Numbered from the stretch's first letter, positions 43,259 to 52,306 are shown. The stretch: DNA of 64,000 nt from Hyphomonadaceae bacterium (GCA_019747815.1 JAIEQJ010000005.1:62001-126000), one strand, 5' to 3'. Numbers and translations are program-made. Notes: generated by a model not told the origin, from the sequence alone.

Positions 43259-44695
43259 ATGCAGAAGCCAATACGATGGCCAGACGGCCATGCCCCGCGC
43301 CGCGATGATGGTGCAGGCCAAATGTCGGAAGCGGAGCTTCTGGCGCTCGAAGACAAATATTGCTCGCACGGCGACACGGTCCACTACACCAACCCGCCGA
43401 AGATCTTCGATAGCTGCGAGGGGTCGTTCCTGTTCGATGCCGAGGGGCGCGAGTTCCTCGATCTGCAGATGTGGTACTCGGCCGTCAATTTCGGCTACCG
43501 CAACGCGCGCCTCGATGCCGCGGTGCGCCGCCAGCTCGATCGGCTGCCGCAGGTGGCAAGCCAGTATCTGCATCGCGAAAAGATCGAGCTCGCCGCGCTC
43601 ATCGCCCAGGATGCCGAGAAGAAGTTCGGCGAGAAGGGGCGCGTGCACTTCAACGTCGGCGGCAGCCAGGCGGTAGAGGACAGCCTCAAGCTCGTGCGCA
43701 ATTTCAAGAAGGGCAAGAGCCTGATGTTCGCGTTCGAGGGCGGCTATCACGGCCGCACCCTCGGCGCCTCCGCGATCACCTCATCCTATCGCTACCGTAG
43801 GCGCTACGGCCATTTCGGTGACCGTGCGCAGTTCGTGCCGTTCCCCTACCATTTTCGCGGGCCAAAGGGGATGAGCAAGGAGGAGTACGGCCATCACTGC
43901 GTGAAGCAGTTCGAGCGCCTGTTCGAAAGCGAATACAACGGCGTTTGGGATCCGAAGGTGGGCGAGGCCGAGTACGCCGCCTTTTATGTCGAGCCGATCC
44001 AGGGCACCGGCGGGTATGTGATCCCGCCCAAGAACTTCTTCGTCGAGCTCAAGCGCGTGCTCGACGAGCACGGCATCCTGATGGTCGTCGACGAAATCCA
44101 GATGGGCTTCTATCGCACCGGCAAGCTCTGGTCGATCGAGCACTTCGGCGTGAGGCCTGATGCCATCGTGTTCGGCAAGGCGATCACCAACGGCCTCAAT
44201 CCGCTGGCCGGCGTGTGGGCGCGCGAGGAGCTCATCAATCCAACGATCTTCCCGCCGGGATCGACGCACTCCACCTTCAACGCCAACCCGATGGGTACCG
44301 CGGTTGCTCTCGAGGCCATGAAGATGATGGCCGAGACCAATTACGAGGCCATGGTGATGGAGAAGGGCGCCTATCTGCTGGAGGGCTTGCAGGATCTCAA
44401 GCGCCGCCACAAGATTGTCGGCGACGTCGACGGTCTCGGGTTGGCGCTGCGTATGGAGATCTGCGAGCCGCACGACAGCTTCACGCCCTCGAAGGCCATC
44501 GTCGATCGCATGGTGGACGAAGCCCTGAAGGGCGATCTTGAGGTCGACGGCCGCAAGTACGGCCTCGTGCTCGATATCGGCGGTTACTACAAGAATGTGG
44601 TCACGCTGGCGCCCAGCCTGCATATCACGCAGGGCGAGATGGATTTGGCGCTCAAGCTTCTCGACCGCGTCATGCAGCGGGTCAACGCGAGGTAG
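43259..44695 (+). CDS. Class III PLP-dependent aminotransferase (aspartate aminotransferase family)
   Basis: A 478-residue fold-type I enzyme. PLP lysine is K307 (VFGKAITNG), with D278 (VVDEIQMG) contacting the pyridine ring, and GYHGRT near residues 162-167. Class III members use omega-amino donors such as ornithine, 4-aminobutyrate or beta-alanine. Substrate unknown; the neighbouring HAD phosphatase suggests a phosphorylated intermediate or a shared pathway. Start at 43259 (AGG-x-x-x upstream) was preferred over the methionine at 43322. Confidence 0.85.
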   Translation: MQKPIRWPDGHAPRRDDGAGQMSEAELLALEDKYCSHGDTVHYTNPPKIFDSCEGSFLFDAEGREFLDLQMWYSAVNFGYRNARLDAAVRRQLDRLPQVASQYLHREKIELAALIAQDAEKKFGEKGRVHFNVGGSQAVEDSLKLVRNFKKGKSLMFAFEGGYHGRTLGASAITSSYRYRRRYGHFGDRAQFVPFPYHFRGPKGMSKEEYGHHCVKQFERLFESEYNGVWDPKVGEAEYAAFYVEPIQGTGGYVIPPKNFFVELKRVLDEHGILMVVDEIQMGFYRTGKLWSIEHFGVRPDAIVFGKAITNGLNPLAGVWAREELINPTIFPPGSTHSTFNANPMGTAVALEAMKMMAETNYEAMVMEKGAYLLEGLQDLKRRHKIVGDVDGLGLALRMEICEPHDSFTPSKAIVDRMVDEALKGDLEVDGRKYGLVLDIGGYYKNVVTLAPSLHITQGEMDLALKLLDRVMQRVNAR

Positions 44696-44739
44696 GGCGG
44701 GCTGTACAAGACGGTCCTGGAACTGTCAGGGAATGGATC

Positions 44740-44765
44740 CTGAAAACCACGGACGCGGTTTTCAG
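44740..44765. repeat. Perfect 9-bp inverted repeat upstream of the esterase gene
   Basis: CTGAAAACC (44740-44748) and GGTTTTCAG (44757-44765), with an eight-base ACGGACGC centre. This is the main feature in the 189-base gap between the aminotransferase and the esterase. It may be the terminator of the aminotransferase operon or an operator. There is no T-run after it. Confidence 0.6.
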
Positions 44766-44884
44766 ATTCACGCGCACTAGGAAGTGTGCTGCCGCGCAAG
44801 CTCTCAGCACGGACTGCGCGGATGTTGAATGCAACGGGGCAAGCCGGCCAACGGCGAGACAACTCAAACGGTGATCGTGGCGTG

Positions 44885-45763
44885 ATGACTATCGAAGACA
44901 AAGATGGAATTGAAGATCGCAGCATGTTCGTTCCCGGCGGCCGGGTGGGCGTACTGCTGATCCATGGTCTCGGCGGCACGCCGGTCGAGCTGCGCTTTAT
45001 TGCGCAAGGCCTGGCGCGCGCGGGCTATACGGTTTACTGCTGTCAGCTCGCTGGCCACTGTGGCACGCCGGAGGAGCTGCGCCGCTCCACCTGGTATGAG
45101 TGGTATGCCAGCGTCGAGGCAGCACACGACAAGCTCAAGCAGCATTGCGACGTCGTTCTTGCCGGCGGCCTCTCCATGGGCGGCATCCTGGCGCTCCATC
45201 TGGCTCAAAAGCGCCCCGACGACGTGCATGGCCTTCTGCTATACGCGCCGACGCTGAAGCTCGACGGCTGGTCGATGCCCTGGCACTCGGTGCTGCTGCA
45301 GTACGTGCGGCCGTTGCCGCTCAAGCTCGAAATAGACCTGGCTGAGCGCGATCCCTACGGCATCAAGGACGAGCGGGTGCGCCGCCTTGTCGTGTCGAGT
45401 ATGCAGAGCGGCGACAGCGGTGCTGCTGGCATATTCAGCACGCCGCTGCGGTCGTTCGCGCACTTCAATTCGCTCGTTGCAGCGGTGAAGCCCGATCTCG
45501 GCAAAGTCCGCCAGCCGACCCTCATCGTGCATCCGCGTGATGATGATATGGCGAGCTTGAAGAATGCGCAGTACCTGCAGGCGAATCTGGGCGGTCTCGT
45601 TGACACGTTGGTTCTCGATGACAGCTATCACATCGTCACACTTGATCAGCAGCGCCACCTCGTGGCGGACCGCACCGAGCGTTTCGTGAGCTGGGTTGAG
45701 ACCAGCGTTGCCTCCAAGGGGGGCGCTGCAGCTCCGGTCACCAGGGGCGTGGCGGTGGAATGA
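44885..45763 (+). CDS. Alpha/beta-fold carboxylesterase (Est30/monoacylglycerol-lipase type)
   Basis: A 292-residue serine hydrolase. Oxyanion segment LIHGLGGT (25-32), nucleophile S97 in GLSMG, the acid in HPRDDDMA and the base H in SYHIVTLD. It cleaves short-chain esters or monoacylglycerols. Start at 44885 (ATGACTATCG) with GTG 44882 as an alternative; the open frame runs upstream. It converges on the DUF2147 gene with 29 bases between. Confidence 0.82.
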   Translation: MTIEDKDGIEDRSMFVPGGRVGVLLIHGLGGTPVELRFIAQGLARAGYTVYCCQLAGHCGTPEELRRSTWYEWYASVEAAHDKLKQHCDVVLAGGLSMGGILALHLAQKRPDDVHGLLLYAPTLKLDGWSMPWHSVLLQYVRPLPLKLEIDLAERDPYGIKDERVRRLVVSSMQSGDSGAAGIFSTPLRSFAHFNSLVAAVKPDLGKVRQPTLIVHPRDDDMASLKNAQYLQANLGGLVDTLVLDDSYHIVTLDQQRHLVADRTERFVSWVETSVASKGGAAAPVTRGVAVE

Positions 45764-45792
45764 TCGGTCGCAGGCCAACTGCCGAGACCGGA

Positions 45793-46260
45793 CTAAGTTG
45801 GCCGGTTGGCCTGTCCACACCGCTCCAACTCCGTGGGCGAGCGTCTCCACGTGAACGTTTCGCCGAGCAGCTTGATGCCGAGGTAGCCGGTCACCATCAG
45901 CGTGTCGGCATTGGCGAGCTTGAGGGCCGCACTGAAGCGCTCCTCGTCCTCGGGATTGTAGATCCAGCCTGCTTCCCAGGCGTTGTTGGGTCGCCGCTGC
46001 AGATCGCCCAGCACTTGGGTGCCGCAAATGAGTTTGCCGCTCTTGGATTTGTGATGAGGGTTCTTGAGCCAGACGACCCGGCCACAGATGTGGTCTCCGC
46101 ACGGGGCGATCTCGACCGCACCCTGACCGGTGTGATCGATCCAAAGGCCCGTCACGTCTGCAGCGGGGGCTTGTGCAGAGACCGTTGGGACCAGCAGCGC
46201 CAGCACCGCAAGGGCGGCGAAAAAAACACTGGAAGTCTTATGAAAATCAAAGAGATGCAT
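45793..46260 (-). CDS. DUF2147 domain protein, exported
   Basis: A 155-residue protein. Signal peptide MHLFDFHKTSSVFFAALAVL... is cleaved near PTVSA-Q (residue ~28). The mature part shows the DUF2147 pattern: TGLWIDHTGQGAVEIAPCGDHICGRVVWLK, then GWIYNPEDEERFSAALKLANADTLMVTGYLG. Function of this periplasmic beta-barrel-like family is unknown. Start at 46260 is chosen as the signal-peptide methionine; it diverges from the exporter operon. Confidence 0.78.
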   Translation of the reverse strand: MHLFDFHKTSSVFFAALAVLALLVPTVSAQAPAADVTGLWIDHTGQGAVEIAPCGDHICGRVVWLKNPHHKSKSGKLICGTQVLGDLQRRPNNAWEAGWIYNPEDEERFSAALKLANADTLMVTGYLGIKLLGETFTWRRSPTELERCGQANRPT

Positions 46261-46601
46261 CGCGAAATGCCTATCCTGGCGGTAGCGCCCCCTCATGTCG
46301 ATGCGACATGCAACCGATATGCGGAGAAAATGCGGCGACCGGCTGTTCGCGAGACTGTCGCAGGGCAGGCTGAGCTTGTTAAGCATGGGGGAATAGGCCG
46401 CACCCGAGCCTTTGCTTTTCTGGCTGCCGAAACCTATGACGAACACAAATACCTATATAACGGCCACAATGACGGCCACAGGTTTGCCCGCCGGCATGCG
46501 GGGACCGCACACCGCCCCGCTCGGTCGGATTGTGCAACTCGCACTCGGCGGCTTCCACCGCATCATGCCGCGGTGAGCCCTAGCAGGTGTTCTGCGTCGC
46601 A
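46261..46601. promoter_or_regulatory. 341-base divergent region before the ABC exporter operon, with a 12-bp-spaced direct repeat
   Basis: No gene is evident here. Around 46450-46480 there is an AT-rich box (CTATATAA at about 46453-46460), directly followed by the sequence ACGGCCACA at 46460-46468 and again at 46472-46480, twelve bases apart. This is a plausible promoter and operator for the exporter. DevBCA-type operons in other bacteria are often controlled by nearby TetR proteins, but none is encoded here. Confidence 0.35.
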
Positions 46602-47729
46602 ATGACCCTTACGTTGGCTTTTCGCAATCTGTTTCACGACCGCGTCCGCCTCGCTGTGACGCTGGTCGGGATTCTATTCTCCATTGTGCTGGTTGCCGTG
46701 CAGCTTGGCCTCTATCTCGGCGCGCGCGGCATGATCATCTCCATGATCGACCGCGCCGATGGTGATCTCTGGATCATGGCTTACGGCACCAAGAATTTCG
46801 AAGAGGCGCAGCCGATTAGGGCCCGCGAGCGCTACGTGGCGCTCGCCACGCCCGGTGTGGTTAGCGCCGTTCCGCTGGTCACTGCCTTCACCGATTGGCG
46901 CAAGCCTACTGGCGGTTCGACGCTCGTGGTCGTGATCGGTGCCGATCACGAGGATGGCGGTCTGGCGCCGTGGAATATCGTCGAGGGCAGCGTCACGGGC
47001 CTTGGCGTGCGCGATGCCGTCATCGTCGACAAGACCTATCTGGCCGAGCTCGGGATCAAGGGTGTCGGAGACACGGCTCAGGTCGGATCGTCGCGTGTCC
47101 GCGTCGTCGGGCTGACCGAGGGCATCCGCTCCTTCACGGTGACGCCGTTCATCTTCACGACGCTCAATCGTGCCCGGTCCTTGATCGACATGCCGGCCGA
47201 CAACATCACCTACGTCCTGACTAAAGTCGCTCCCGGCGCCGATATCGAAAAGGTTCGCGCCGACATCCGTGCGAAATTGCCGGACAGCGAGGTGCTCACC
47301 AAGGCCGAGTTCCGCACCCGCAGCCTCAATCACTGGTTGTTTGCGACAGGTGCCGGTGTTGCCCTGATTGGCGGCGCCGTGCTGGGTCTCATTGTCGGTA
47401 CGGTTATCGTGGCGCAGACGCTTTATTCCAGCACCAAGGACCATCTTTCGGAATTCGCGACGCTGAGGGCGCTGGGCTCATCGTCCGGCTACATCCACAA
47501 GGTCATTCTCATGCAGGCAGGGTTGAGCGCCGTGCTCGGCTACGTGCTCGGAATGGCGATTGCCTTAACCATCGTCTACCTAAGCGAGCACACTGCCTTG
47601 CCGATCGTCATGTCGCCGGGCCTGGCGGCGCTGTTGCTGGGGCTGACGTTTGCCATGTGCGCGATATCCGCGCTGTCGGCGATCGGCAAAGTTATGCGCA
47701 TTGATCCAGCCATGGTGTTCAACCGATGA
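46602..47729 (+). CDS. devC: ABC exporter permease, DevC/FtsX-like
   Basis: A 375-residue membrane protein with one N-terminal helix and three C-terminal helices surrounding a large periplasmic domain, the MacB/FtsX topology; the start LTLAFRNLFHDRVRLAVTLVGI is the DevC pattern. ATG 46602 fits the family; a GTG at 46587 also exists. It is the first gene of a permease-ATPase-fusion-protein operon. Such exporters (DevBCA) move glycolipids or toxic compounds; the cargo is not evident. Confidence 0.87.
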   Translation: MTLTLAFRNLFHDRVRLAVTLVGILFSIVLVAVQLGLYLGARGMIISMIDRADGDLWIMAYGTKNFEEAQPIRARERYVALATPGVVSAVPLVTAFTDWRKPTGGSTLVVVIGADHEDGGLAPWNIVEGSVTGLGVRDAVIVDKTYLAELGIKGVGDTAQVGSSRVRVVGLTEGIRSFTVTPFIFTTLNRARSLIDMPADNITYVLTKVAPGADIEKVRADIRAKLPDSEVLTKAEFRTRSLNHWLFATGAGVALIGGAVLGLIVGTVIVAQTLYSSTKDHLSEFATLRALGSSSGYIHKVILMQAGLSAVLGYVLGMAIALTIVYLSEHTALPIVMSPGLAALLLGLTFAMCAISALSAIGKVMRIDPAMVFNR

Positions 47730-48526
47730 CTGCTATAGCAACCGTGCAGGAAACCCCAGCGACCGCGGCGCCGGCTGGGACATCCGTGGTGCTGGAAGCC
47801 ACCGACATCGTCAAAGAGCTGGGCCACGGCGCGGGCAAGGTGCGTGCGCTCAAGGGCGTGAGCCTCGCGCTCAACACGGGCGAGCTGACCTTGCTCATGG
47901 GACCTTCCGGCAGCGGCAAGACCACGCTGCTGTCCATTCTGGGCTGTATTCTATCGCCGACCAGCGGTACCTTGACCGTCGCCGGCAAGCCGACAACGGG
48001 CCTCACGCCCGAGGCGCTCGCGAGCCTGCGGCGGCGGCATGTCGGCTTCATCTTCCAGTCCTACAACCTGTTCCCGACACTGACGGCCGAGGAGAACGTG
48101 CGCCTTGCGCTCGACGTGCGCGGGGACCGCGGCTCCGATGCCATCGTGCATGCGCAGAGGGCGCTGCATCACGTTGGCCTGCGCCACAAGCTGAAATCCT
48201 ATCCCGCCAACCTCTCCGGCGGTGAGCAGCAGCGCGTCGCCGTGGCCCGTTCCCTGGTCGGCGCCCCCTCCGTCATCCTTGCCGACGAGCCGACGGCCGC
48301 ACTTGATAGCGAGAATGGTCTCGCGGTCATGGCGCTGCTGTCGCAGATCGCCAAGGACAAGAGCCGCGCAGTGCTGGCGGTCACGCACGATCCTCGCACC
48401 GTGCCTTTTGCCGACCGCATTCTGCGTATCGAGGACGGCCTCATCGTCGGCGAAGAACGCCGTACCGAGGGCGTCGAGACCGTGCACGAGCTGGCACGCA
48501 ACCGAAAGAGGAAGGCCAATGCCTAA
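47726..48526 (+). CDS. devA: ABC exporter ATP-binding protein, DevA/MacB type
   Basis: A 266-residue ATPase with Walker A GPSGSGKT, the signature LSGGEQQRVAVARSL, and Walker B ILADEPTAALDS. It overlaps the permease stop (ATGA) and the next start, so the three genes are translationally coupled. The N-terminal ~25 residues precede the conserved core (TAIATVQETPATAAPAG). Confidence 0.9.
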   Translation: MTAIATVQETPATAAPAGTSVVLEATDIVKELGHGAGKVRALKGVSLALNTGELTLLMGPSGSGKTTLLSILGCILSPTSGTLTVAGKPTTGLTPEALASLRRRHVGFIFQSYNLFPTLTAEENVRLALDVRGDRGSDAIVHAQRALHHVGLRHKLKSYPANLSGGEQQRVAVARSLVGAPSVILADEPTAALDSENGLAVMALLSQIAKDKSRAVLAVTHDPRTVPFADRILRIEDGLIVGEERRTEGVETVHELARNRKRKANA

Positions 48527-49628
48527 AGCCGACTCCTCGCTGAACATGCTGATCGTCGCCGCGGTGGTGGCGCTCGGCATCGGCTACTATGTACCCCAGA
48601 CCTTTAGCCAGAAATCGCCCACCACTGCAGCCCAGGCCGATACGCCAAAGGCGGCGGCGAAGGCGGCATGGGCGGCATCAGCTCCGGGGCGCGTGGAGCC
48701 CATGGGCGGCGAGATCCGCATTTCCGCGCAGGCACCAGGCCGGATCGCCGAGGTGCTCGTCGGGGTCAACGACAGAGTTGCGGCCGGTGATCTGATGGTG
48801 CGGCTTGCGGATGAGGACCTGGTCGCGCGCGTGCACGCGGCGCGCGCCGAGGTCGCGGCCCGTAAGCGTGACCGCGACAATGAGACCGTGGTCAAGGCAG
48901 CTCAGGATCGCAGAACGGCCGAAGACAATTTCACCAACGCCGAGCGCGCGCTGTCTTTGGCGCGCGAGGATCTCGATCGCGCACTCAAGGGCCGGCGCAA
49001 CGAGGGAGTTGCGGCCGCCGATGCCGACAAGGCGCGTGAGGCCGTGAAGCAGGCGACCGACCGGTTCGATCAGACCCGCACCGCCCTGCGCAAGGCCATG
49101 GCGTCAGACAGTCCGGCACAGACGCGGCTGGAAGCCGGGCTTGCCGCGGCGCGCGCGGAGCTCTCGCTGGCAGAAGCCGCGCTGGAGCGTGCGCGCATCC
49201 GCGCACCCTCCGCCGGCACCGTCCTCCAGGTCCATGCTCGTGTCGGCGAGACGGCAGCGCCGTCTCCGGAAAGCCCGCTGGTCGTCGTGGGCGACGTGAG
49301 TGCATTGCGGGTCAGGGCGGAGTTCGAGGAGCGCGATATCGGCAAGATCCGCATTGGCCAGGCCGCCGTTGTGCGCTCCGATGCTTTCGCCGGTCGCGAT
49401 TTCGAGGGCAAGGTGAGTTCTCTCGCCCAGGCCCTCGGCCCGAGCAAGCTTGGCCAGCGCGGTCCGCGCCGGCCGACCGACGTCGATGTGCTCGAGGTGA
49501 TCATCGATCTCACCGGGCAGCCGCCGCTGCTGCCGGGCATGCGGGTGGATGTGTTCCTGAAGGCCGAGACGTCGGGACAGCCCGCTGCTGCCGCCAACCA
49601 CGTTGGGCCGGTGATCAAGGCGAACTAA
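48519..49628 (+). CDS. devB: Membrane fusion protein, HlyD/DevB family
   Basis: A 369-residue periplasmic adaptor with an N-terminal membrane anchor (NMLIVAAVVALGIGYYV), a barrel-sandwich APGRIAEVLVGVNDRVAAGD lipoyl-like half, a long coiled coil (about 110-240) rich in Ala/Arg/Glu, and a second lipoyl half IRAPSAGTVLQVHARVGE. Together with DevC and DevA it would form an inner-membrane exporter that needs an outer-membrane TolC protein, not encoded nearby. Confidence 0.87.
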   Translation: MPKADSSLNMLIVAAVVALGIGYYVPQTFSQKSPTTAAQADTPKAAAKAAWAASAPGRVEPMGGEIRISAQAPGRIAEVLVGVNDRVAAGDLMVRLADEDLVARVHAARAEVAARKRDRDNETVVKAAQDRRTAEDNFTNAERALSLAREDLDRALKGRRNEGVAAADADKAREAVKQATDRFDQTRTALRKAMASDSPAQTRLEAGLAAARAELSLAEAALERARIRAPSAGTVLQVHARVGETAAPSPESPLVVVGDVSALRVRAEFEERDIGKIRIGQAAVVRSDAFAGRDFEGKVSSLAQALGPSKLGQRGPRRPTDVDVLEVIIDLTGQPPLLPGMRVDVFLKAETSGQPAAAANHVGPVIKAN

Positions 49629-49738
49629 GTCGCCGCCCACGAAGCGCTTCATTGTCCCGGGCGTGCCAGCGCCGGCATTCGTCGGCGACGAGGCAAGTGC
49701 GGCTGCACCGCGCGAGTCGGGGGTGGGTTTGAGCCGAG

Positions 49739-50128
49739 CTACTCGGCCTTGCCGATGATGAGCGTCACCATCTTGAGGAAGTTGTCCGAGCCCCAGTAGC
49801 CGGCGATGCGGTCGACCTCGTGGCCGTCCTTCATCAGCACCGCCGTGGGCAACATGCTGATCGGCGCATTGAGGATCAGGCGGTCGGCGTCGGCGTGTGT
49901 GATGTCGACGAAGCGCAACGGCGCCTCGGCTGCCTGCGGCGATTGCCGGTATCTCGGCGCGATATGGCTGCGGAAGGCTTGGCAGGAGGTGCAGTCGGGG
50001 TGCTCGAACACGAGGAGCTCCATCGACGTCGATGTGCCGCGCATCATATCCACGGCAGCCCGACCTGGGCCTTGAATGGCCAGCCCCAGAACCAGAGCGG
50101 CGGCGACGGCTGCGAAAACTGCACGCAT
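49739..50128 (-). CDS. Exported thioredoxin-like protein with CxxC (SoxS-like)
   Basis: A 129-residue periplasmic protein. Signal peptide to about residue 24 (GPGRA), then a thioredoxin-fold start LLVFEHPDCTSCQAFRSHI; the active cysteines C46 and C49 are in CTSC. A cis-proline equivalent is PISMLPTAV. It resembles SoxS-like thioredoxins. It lies 132 bases downstream of the NicO gene on the same strand and may supply reducing power to metal-related or maturation steps (inference). Confidence 0.75.
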   Translation of the reverse strand: MRAVFAAVAAALVLGLAIQGPGRAAVDMMRGTSTSMELLVFEHPDCTSCQAFRSHIAPRYRQSPQAAEAPLRFVDITHADADRLILNAPISMLPTAVLMKDGHEVDRIAGYWGSDNFLKMVTLIIGKAE

Positions 50129-50260
50129 GAGTGTACCTGGTATCGCTTGCCCGCGAGACTAAGCGTGGCCGTCGGTGTTTCGGAAGCAAAGGTTGAGCAA
50201 TGGGTAAATCATCGTCCTGAACCGGGACGCCAATTGGGCATTGCTCCGGCCGGCGCCCGC

Positions 50261-51391
50261 TCAAAACGCTTGCGGGTTGCCAAGCGACGCCCAGAAGAAG
50301 GCTGCACCCAGCACGAGCACGAGGCCCGCCCCACCCACGCCGGCCGCCATTTGCACGCGGTCCACCCATTTGGACGAACCGCCGCTGCCGGCAAGGCGCT
50401 TGGCAAGCTCGCGCGAGCCCACTGCCATGGTCGCCAAGACCGAGACGGTAATGGCGGTGCCGAGCGCCATCGCCAGCGTGGAGAACACGCCTGCCCACCA
50501 CAGACCCTGGCCGATGGCGAAAACCAGCACAAGGATGGCTCCCGTGCACGGACGAATGCCAACCGCGAACGCGAGCGCAAGCGCGCGTTTCCAGGACCAG
50601 TCACCCTTGAGCTGCGACGGCGCGGGCAGATGGGCACACACCTCGCAGCCGGCATCGTGGTGGTGATGGTCGTCGTGGGCATGGTGGTGATGATGACCAT
50701 GCGCGCTGCGATGCTCATGTCCGTGATGCTCGTGACCACGATGGTCCAGATGGTGGTGACCAGCGCCATGATCGTGGGTGTGTGCAGGCGCACGCGCGAA
50801 GGCAGGGCGTAGCTGGTAGAACAGCAGCCATGCGCCGACGAGTGTCACAAAACCCCAGCTCAGCGTTTCCAGCCAGGCTTCCATGGCCTTCACCTGCAAC
50901 CCGGTCGACCGCAGCAGCAGGATCAGAATGGCAACAAGTACCAGTGCCGACAGTGCCTGGATGAGGGCCGCCATGAACGAAAGCAGAATGCCACGTCGCA
51001 CGGTTTGTCCGTCTGCCAGCACATAGGACGAGATCACCGCTTTGCCGTGGCCGGGCCCCGCCGCGTGTAGCACACCGTAGGCAAAGCTGATCGCCGCCAG
51101 CAGCAGCGCCGCGTCGAAGGGATTGGCGGTCTTGAAGCGGCGCACGGCCGTTGCCAGCTCGCGGTGCATCAAGGCCTGCTTCTCCATGACCCACTGGCCG
51201 ATGCGCTGCATGAACCCCGCAGGTTGCGCCGCCTGGGTGCCCGAGGGCGGCGCGACCGCCTTGCTTGTGGAAGGAGGCCCAGCGCCGAACGGGCTCTTTG
51301 CCGGCGGGTTCTGCTGTGCCAGCGCGGACCAGGACACCATCGCCACCGCGACGAACACTGCCAGTAGCCTCAGGGCGCACCGCATGATCAT
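50261..51391 (-). CDS. NicO/RcnA-family metal transporter with histidine-rich loop
   Basis: A 376-residue membrane protein with the NicO-family core (GVLHAAGPGHGKAVISSYVLA, then FAVGIRPCTGAILVL) and six-plus hydrophobic helices. The central loop contains a strong histidine-rich stretch (about residues 205-250) typical of Ni2+/Co2+ transporters or zinc-linked variants. It starts in ATGA overlap with the DUF1007 stop, so it is translationally coupled to it. Direction of transport is not known. A signal-like N-terminus precedes the helices. Confidence 0.87.
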   Translation of the reverse strand: MIMRCALRLLAVFVAVAMVSWSALAQQNPPAKSPFGAGPPSTSKAVAPPSGTQAAQPAGFMQRIGQWVMEKQALMHRELATAVRRFKTANPFDAALLLAAISFAYGVLHAAGPGHGKAVISSYVLADGQTVRRGILLSFMAALIQALSALVLVAILILLLRSTGLQVKAMEAWLETLSWGFVTLVGAWLLFYQLRPAFARAPAHTHDHGAGHHHLDHRGHEHHGHEHRSAHGHHHHHAHDDHHHHDAGCEVCAHLPAPSQLKGDWSWKRALALAFAVGIRPCTGAILVLVFAIGQGLWWAGVFSTLAMALGTAITVSVLATMAVGSRELAKRLAGSGGSSKWVDRVQMAAGVGGAGLVLVLGAAFFWASLGNPQAF

Positions 51392-52041
51392 GAGCCGTTG
51401 CACTCGACAGACACCGTCTTGGCGACACTAACCCCAAAGCCCGAGATCGCAGCCAGCGACTCGCCGAGTGCTGAAACATCAGCGGCATTTCGATCGGGAG
51501 CTGAAATCTTGAGTGAGCAGCCCTTTGGCGCCCCCTCTTCGAGACGCACCGGCTGGGGCGTCTTCGCCAGATCGAAGGCGATGAAAAAGCTGGGATCGTA
51601 GACCGCGAAGCCGAACCCCTTGGCCTCCGTCAGCACCGGGCTCGCGAACGGCAGGACAAAATGCAGGGCGAGAATGCCGTCCTTGTGCTCGAGCCAGTAG
51701 TCGCGCGGGTCGGCAACCTTCAAGGCCTGGCCGGCAAGTGTGGGGAATGTGAAATAGCCGAAGTCCTTCAGGCTGGTGACGTTAACCTTGGCGAGCTCGG
51801 CCAGTTCCTCACGATCGTACTTGCCGTCCTTGTTCGTATCCAAGCCTTCGACCGCCATGGCGGAATAGAACTCGTCGAAGGTCCATGTATGCTTAAGCCC
51901 CGTAAACGCTCCGCGCTCGTAGAGCAGTACCGACTCGACCGTAACCCAAACGTGCGGATGCGCCTGCGCCGGCGCGTAGAGCGCTAGCATGGCCACAACG
52001 GCGATCAGGCTCTGGGCGAGCCTTATTCGTATCTTGAGCAT
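51388..52041 (-). CDS. DUF1007 family periplasmic protein
   Basis: A 217-residue secreted protein. Signal peptide (SLIAVVAMLALYAPAQA) ends just before HPHVWV, the family hallmark and a possible N-terminal metal site. A DTNKDGKYDREEL EF-hand-like loop follows, and the C-terminal half carries the FDLAKTPQ-type segment. DUF1007 genes pair with NicO transporters; DUF1007 may bind metal before passing it to the transporter (inference from gene pairing). ATG 52041 is preceded by a GAGGTCAT segment. Confidence 0.85.
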   Translation of the reverse strand: MLKIRIRLAQSLIAVVAMLALYAPAQAHPHVWVTVESVLLYERGAFTGLKHTWTFDEFYSAMAVEGLDTNKDGKYDREELAELAKVNVTSLKDFGYFTFPTLAGQALKVADPRDYWLEHKDGILALHFVLPFASPVLTEAKGFGFAVYDPSFFIAFDLAKTPQPVRLEEGAPKGCSLKISAPDRNAADVSALGESLAAISGFGVSVAKTVSVECNGS

Positions 52042-52199
52042 TACATGACCTCGCGTGCCGCCCTGTGCAATCAAGCATGGGCCTCGATAGCGCGAAAGGC
52101 GCAACCACCACCTCCGCGAAAACCGCATCCGCGGCGCACATGACGACCAGAATACAGCAACACGGGGGCGGGACGGCGCGCAGCGGCAAATAGCCTTCC

Positions 52200-52306
52200 C
52201 GCATTGTGTTTGAAATACTATAACATTACTATTCGCGCTCGACGAGCGGGAAGCGTGCGGTGGCGAACGGACGTGTGGTGCGTCGGTGGACGAAGGAGTG
52301 CTTACC
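52200..52306 (+). promoter_or_regulatory. AT-rich promoter/operator before the ZnuA-like gene
   Basis: The sequence around 52209-52234 (TGTTTGAAATACTATAACATT-like) is strikingly A+T-rich. It lies about 75-100 bases before ATG 52307 and in the divergent region shared with the DUF1007 operon. Zur boxes in alphaproteobacteria are AT-rich dyads around ATAACAT, so zinc-responsive control is plausible; the match is only loose. Confidence 0.35.

Noticed and set aside
49104-50549. A 481-residue minus-strand frame spanning devB, the thioredoxin-like gene and nicO
   Set aside because: It crosses three real genes with good motifs in other frames; it contains no domain.
49820-50812. A 330-residue plus-strand frame ending in a Met/Val-rich hydrophobic stretch, which looks like a membrane protein
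   Set aside because: It is the antisense of the histidine-rich loop of NicO: His codons (CAC/CAT) on one strand read as Val/Met (GTG/ATG) on the other.
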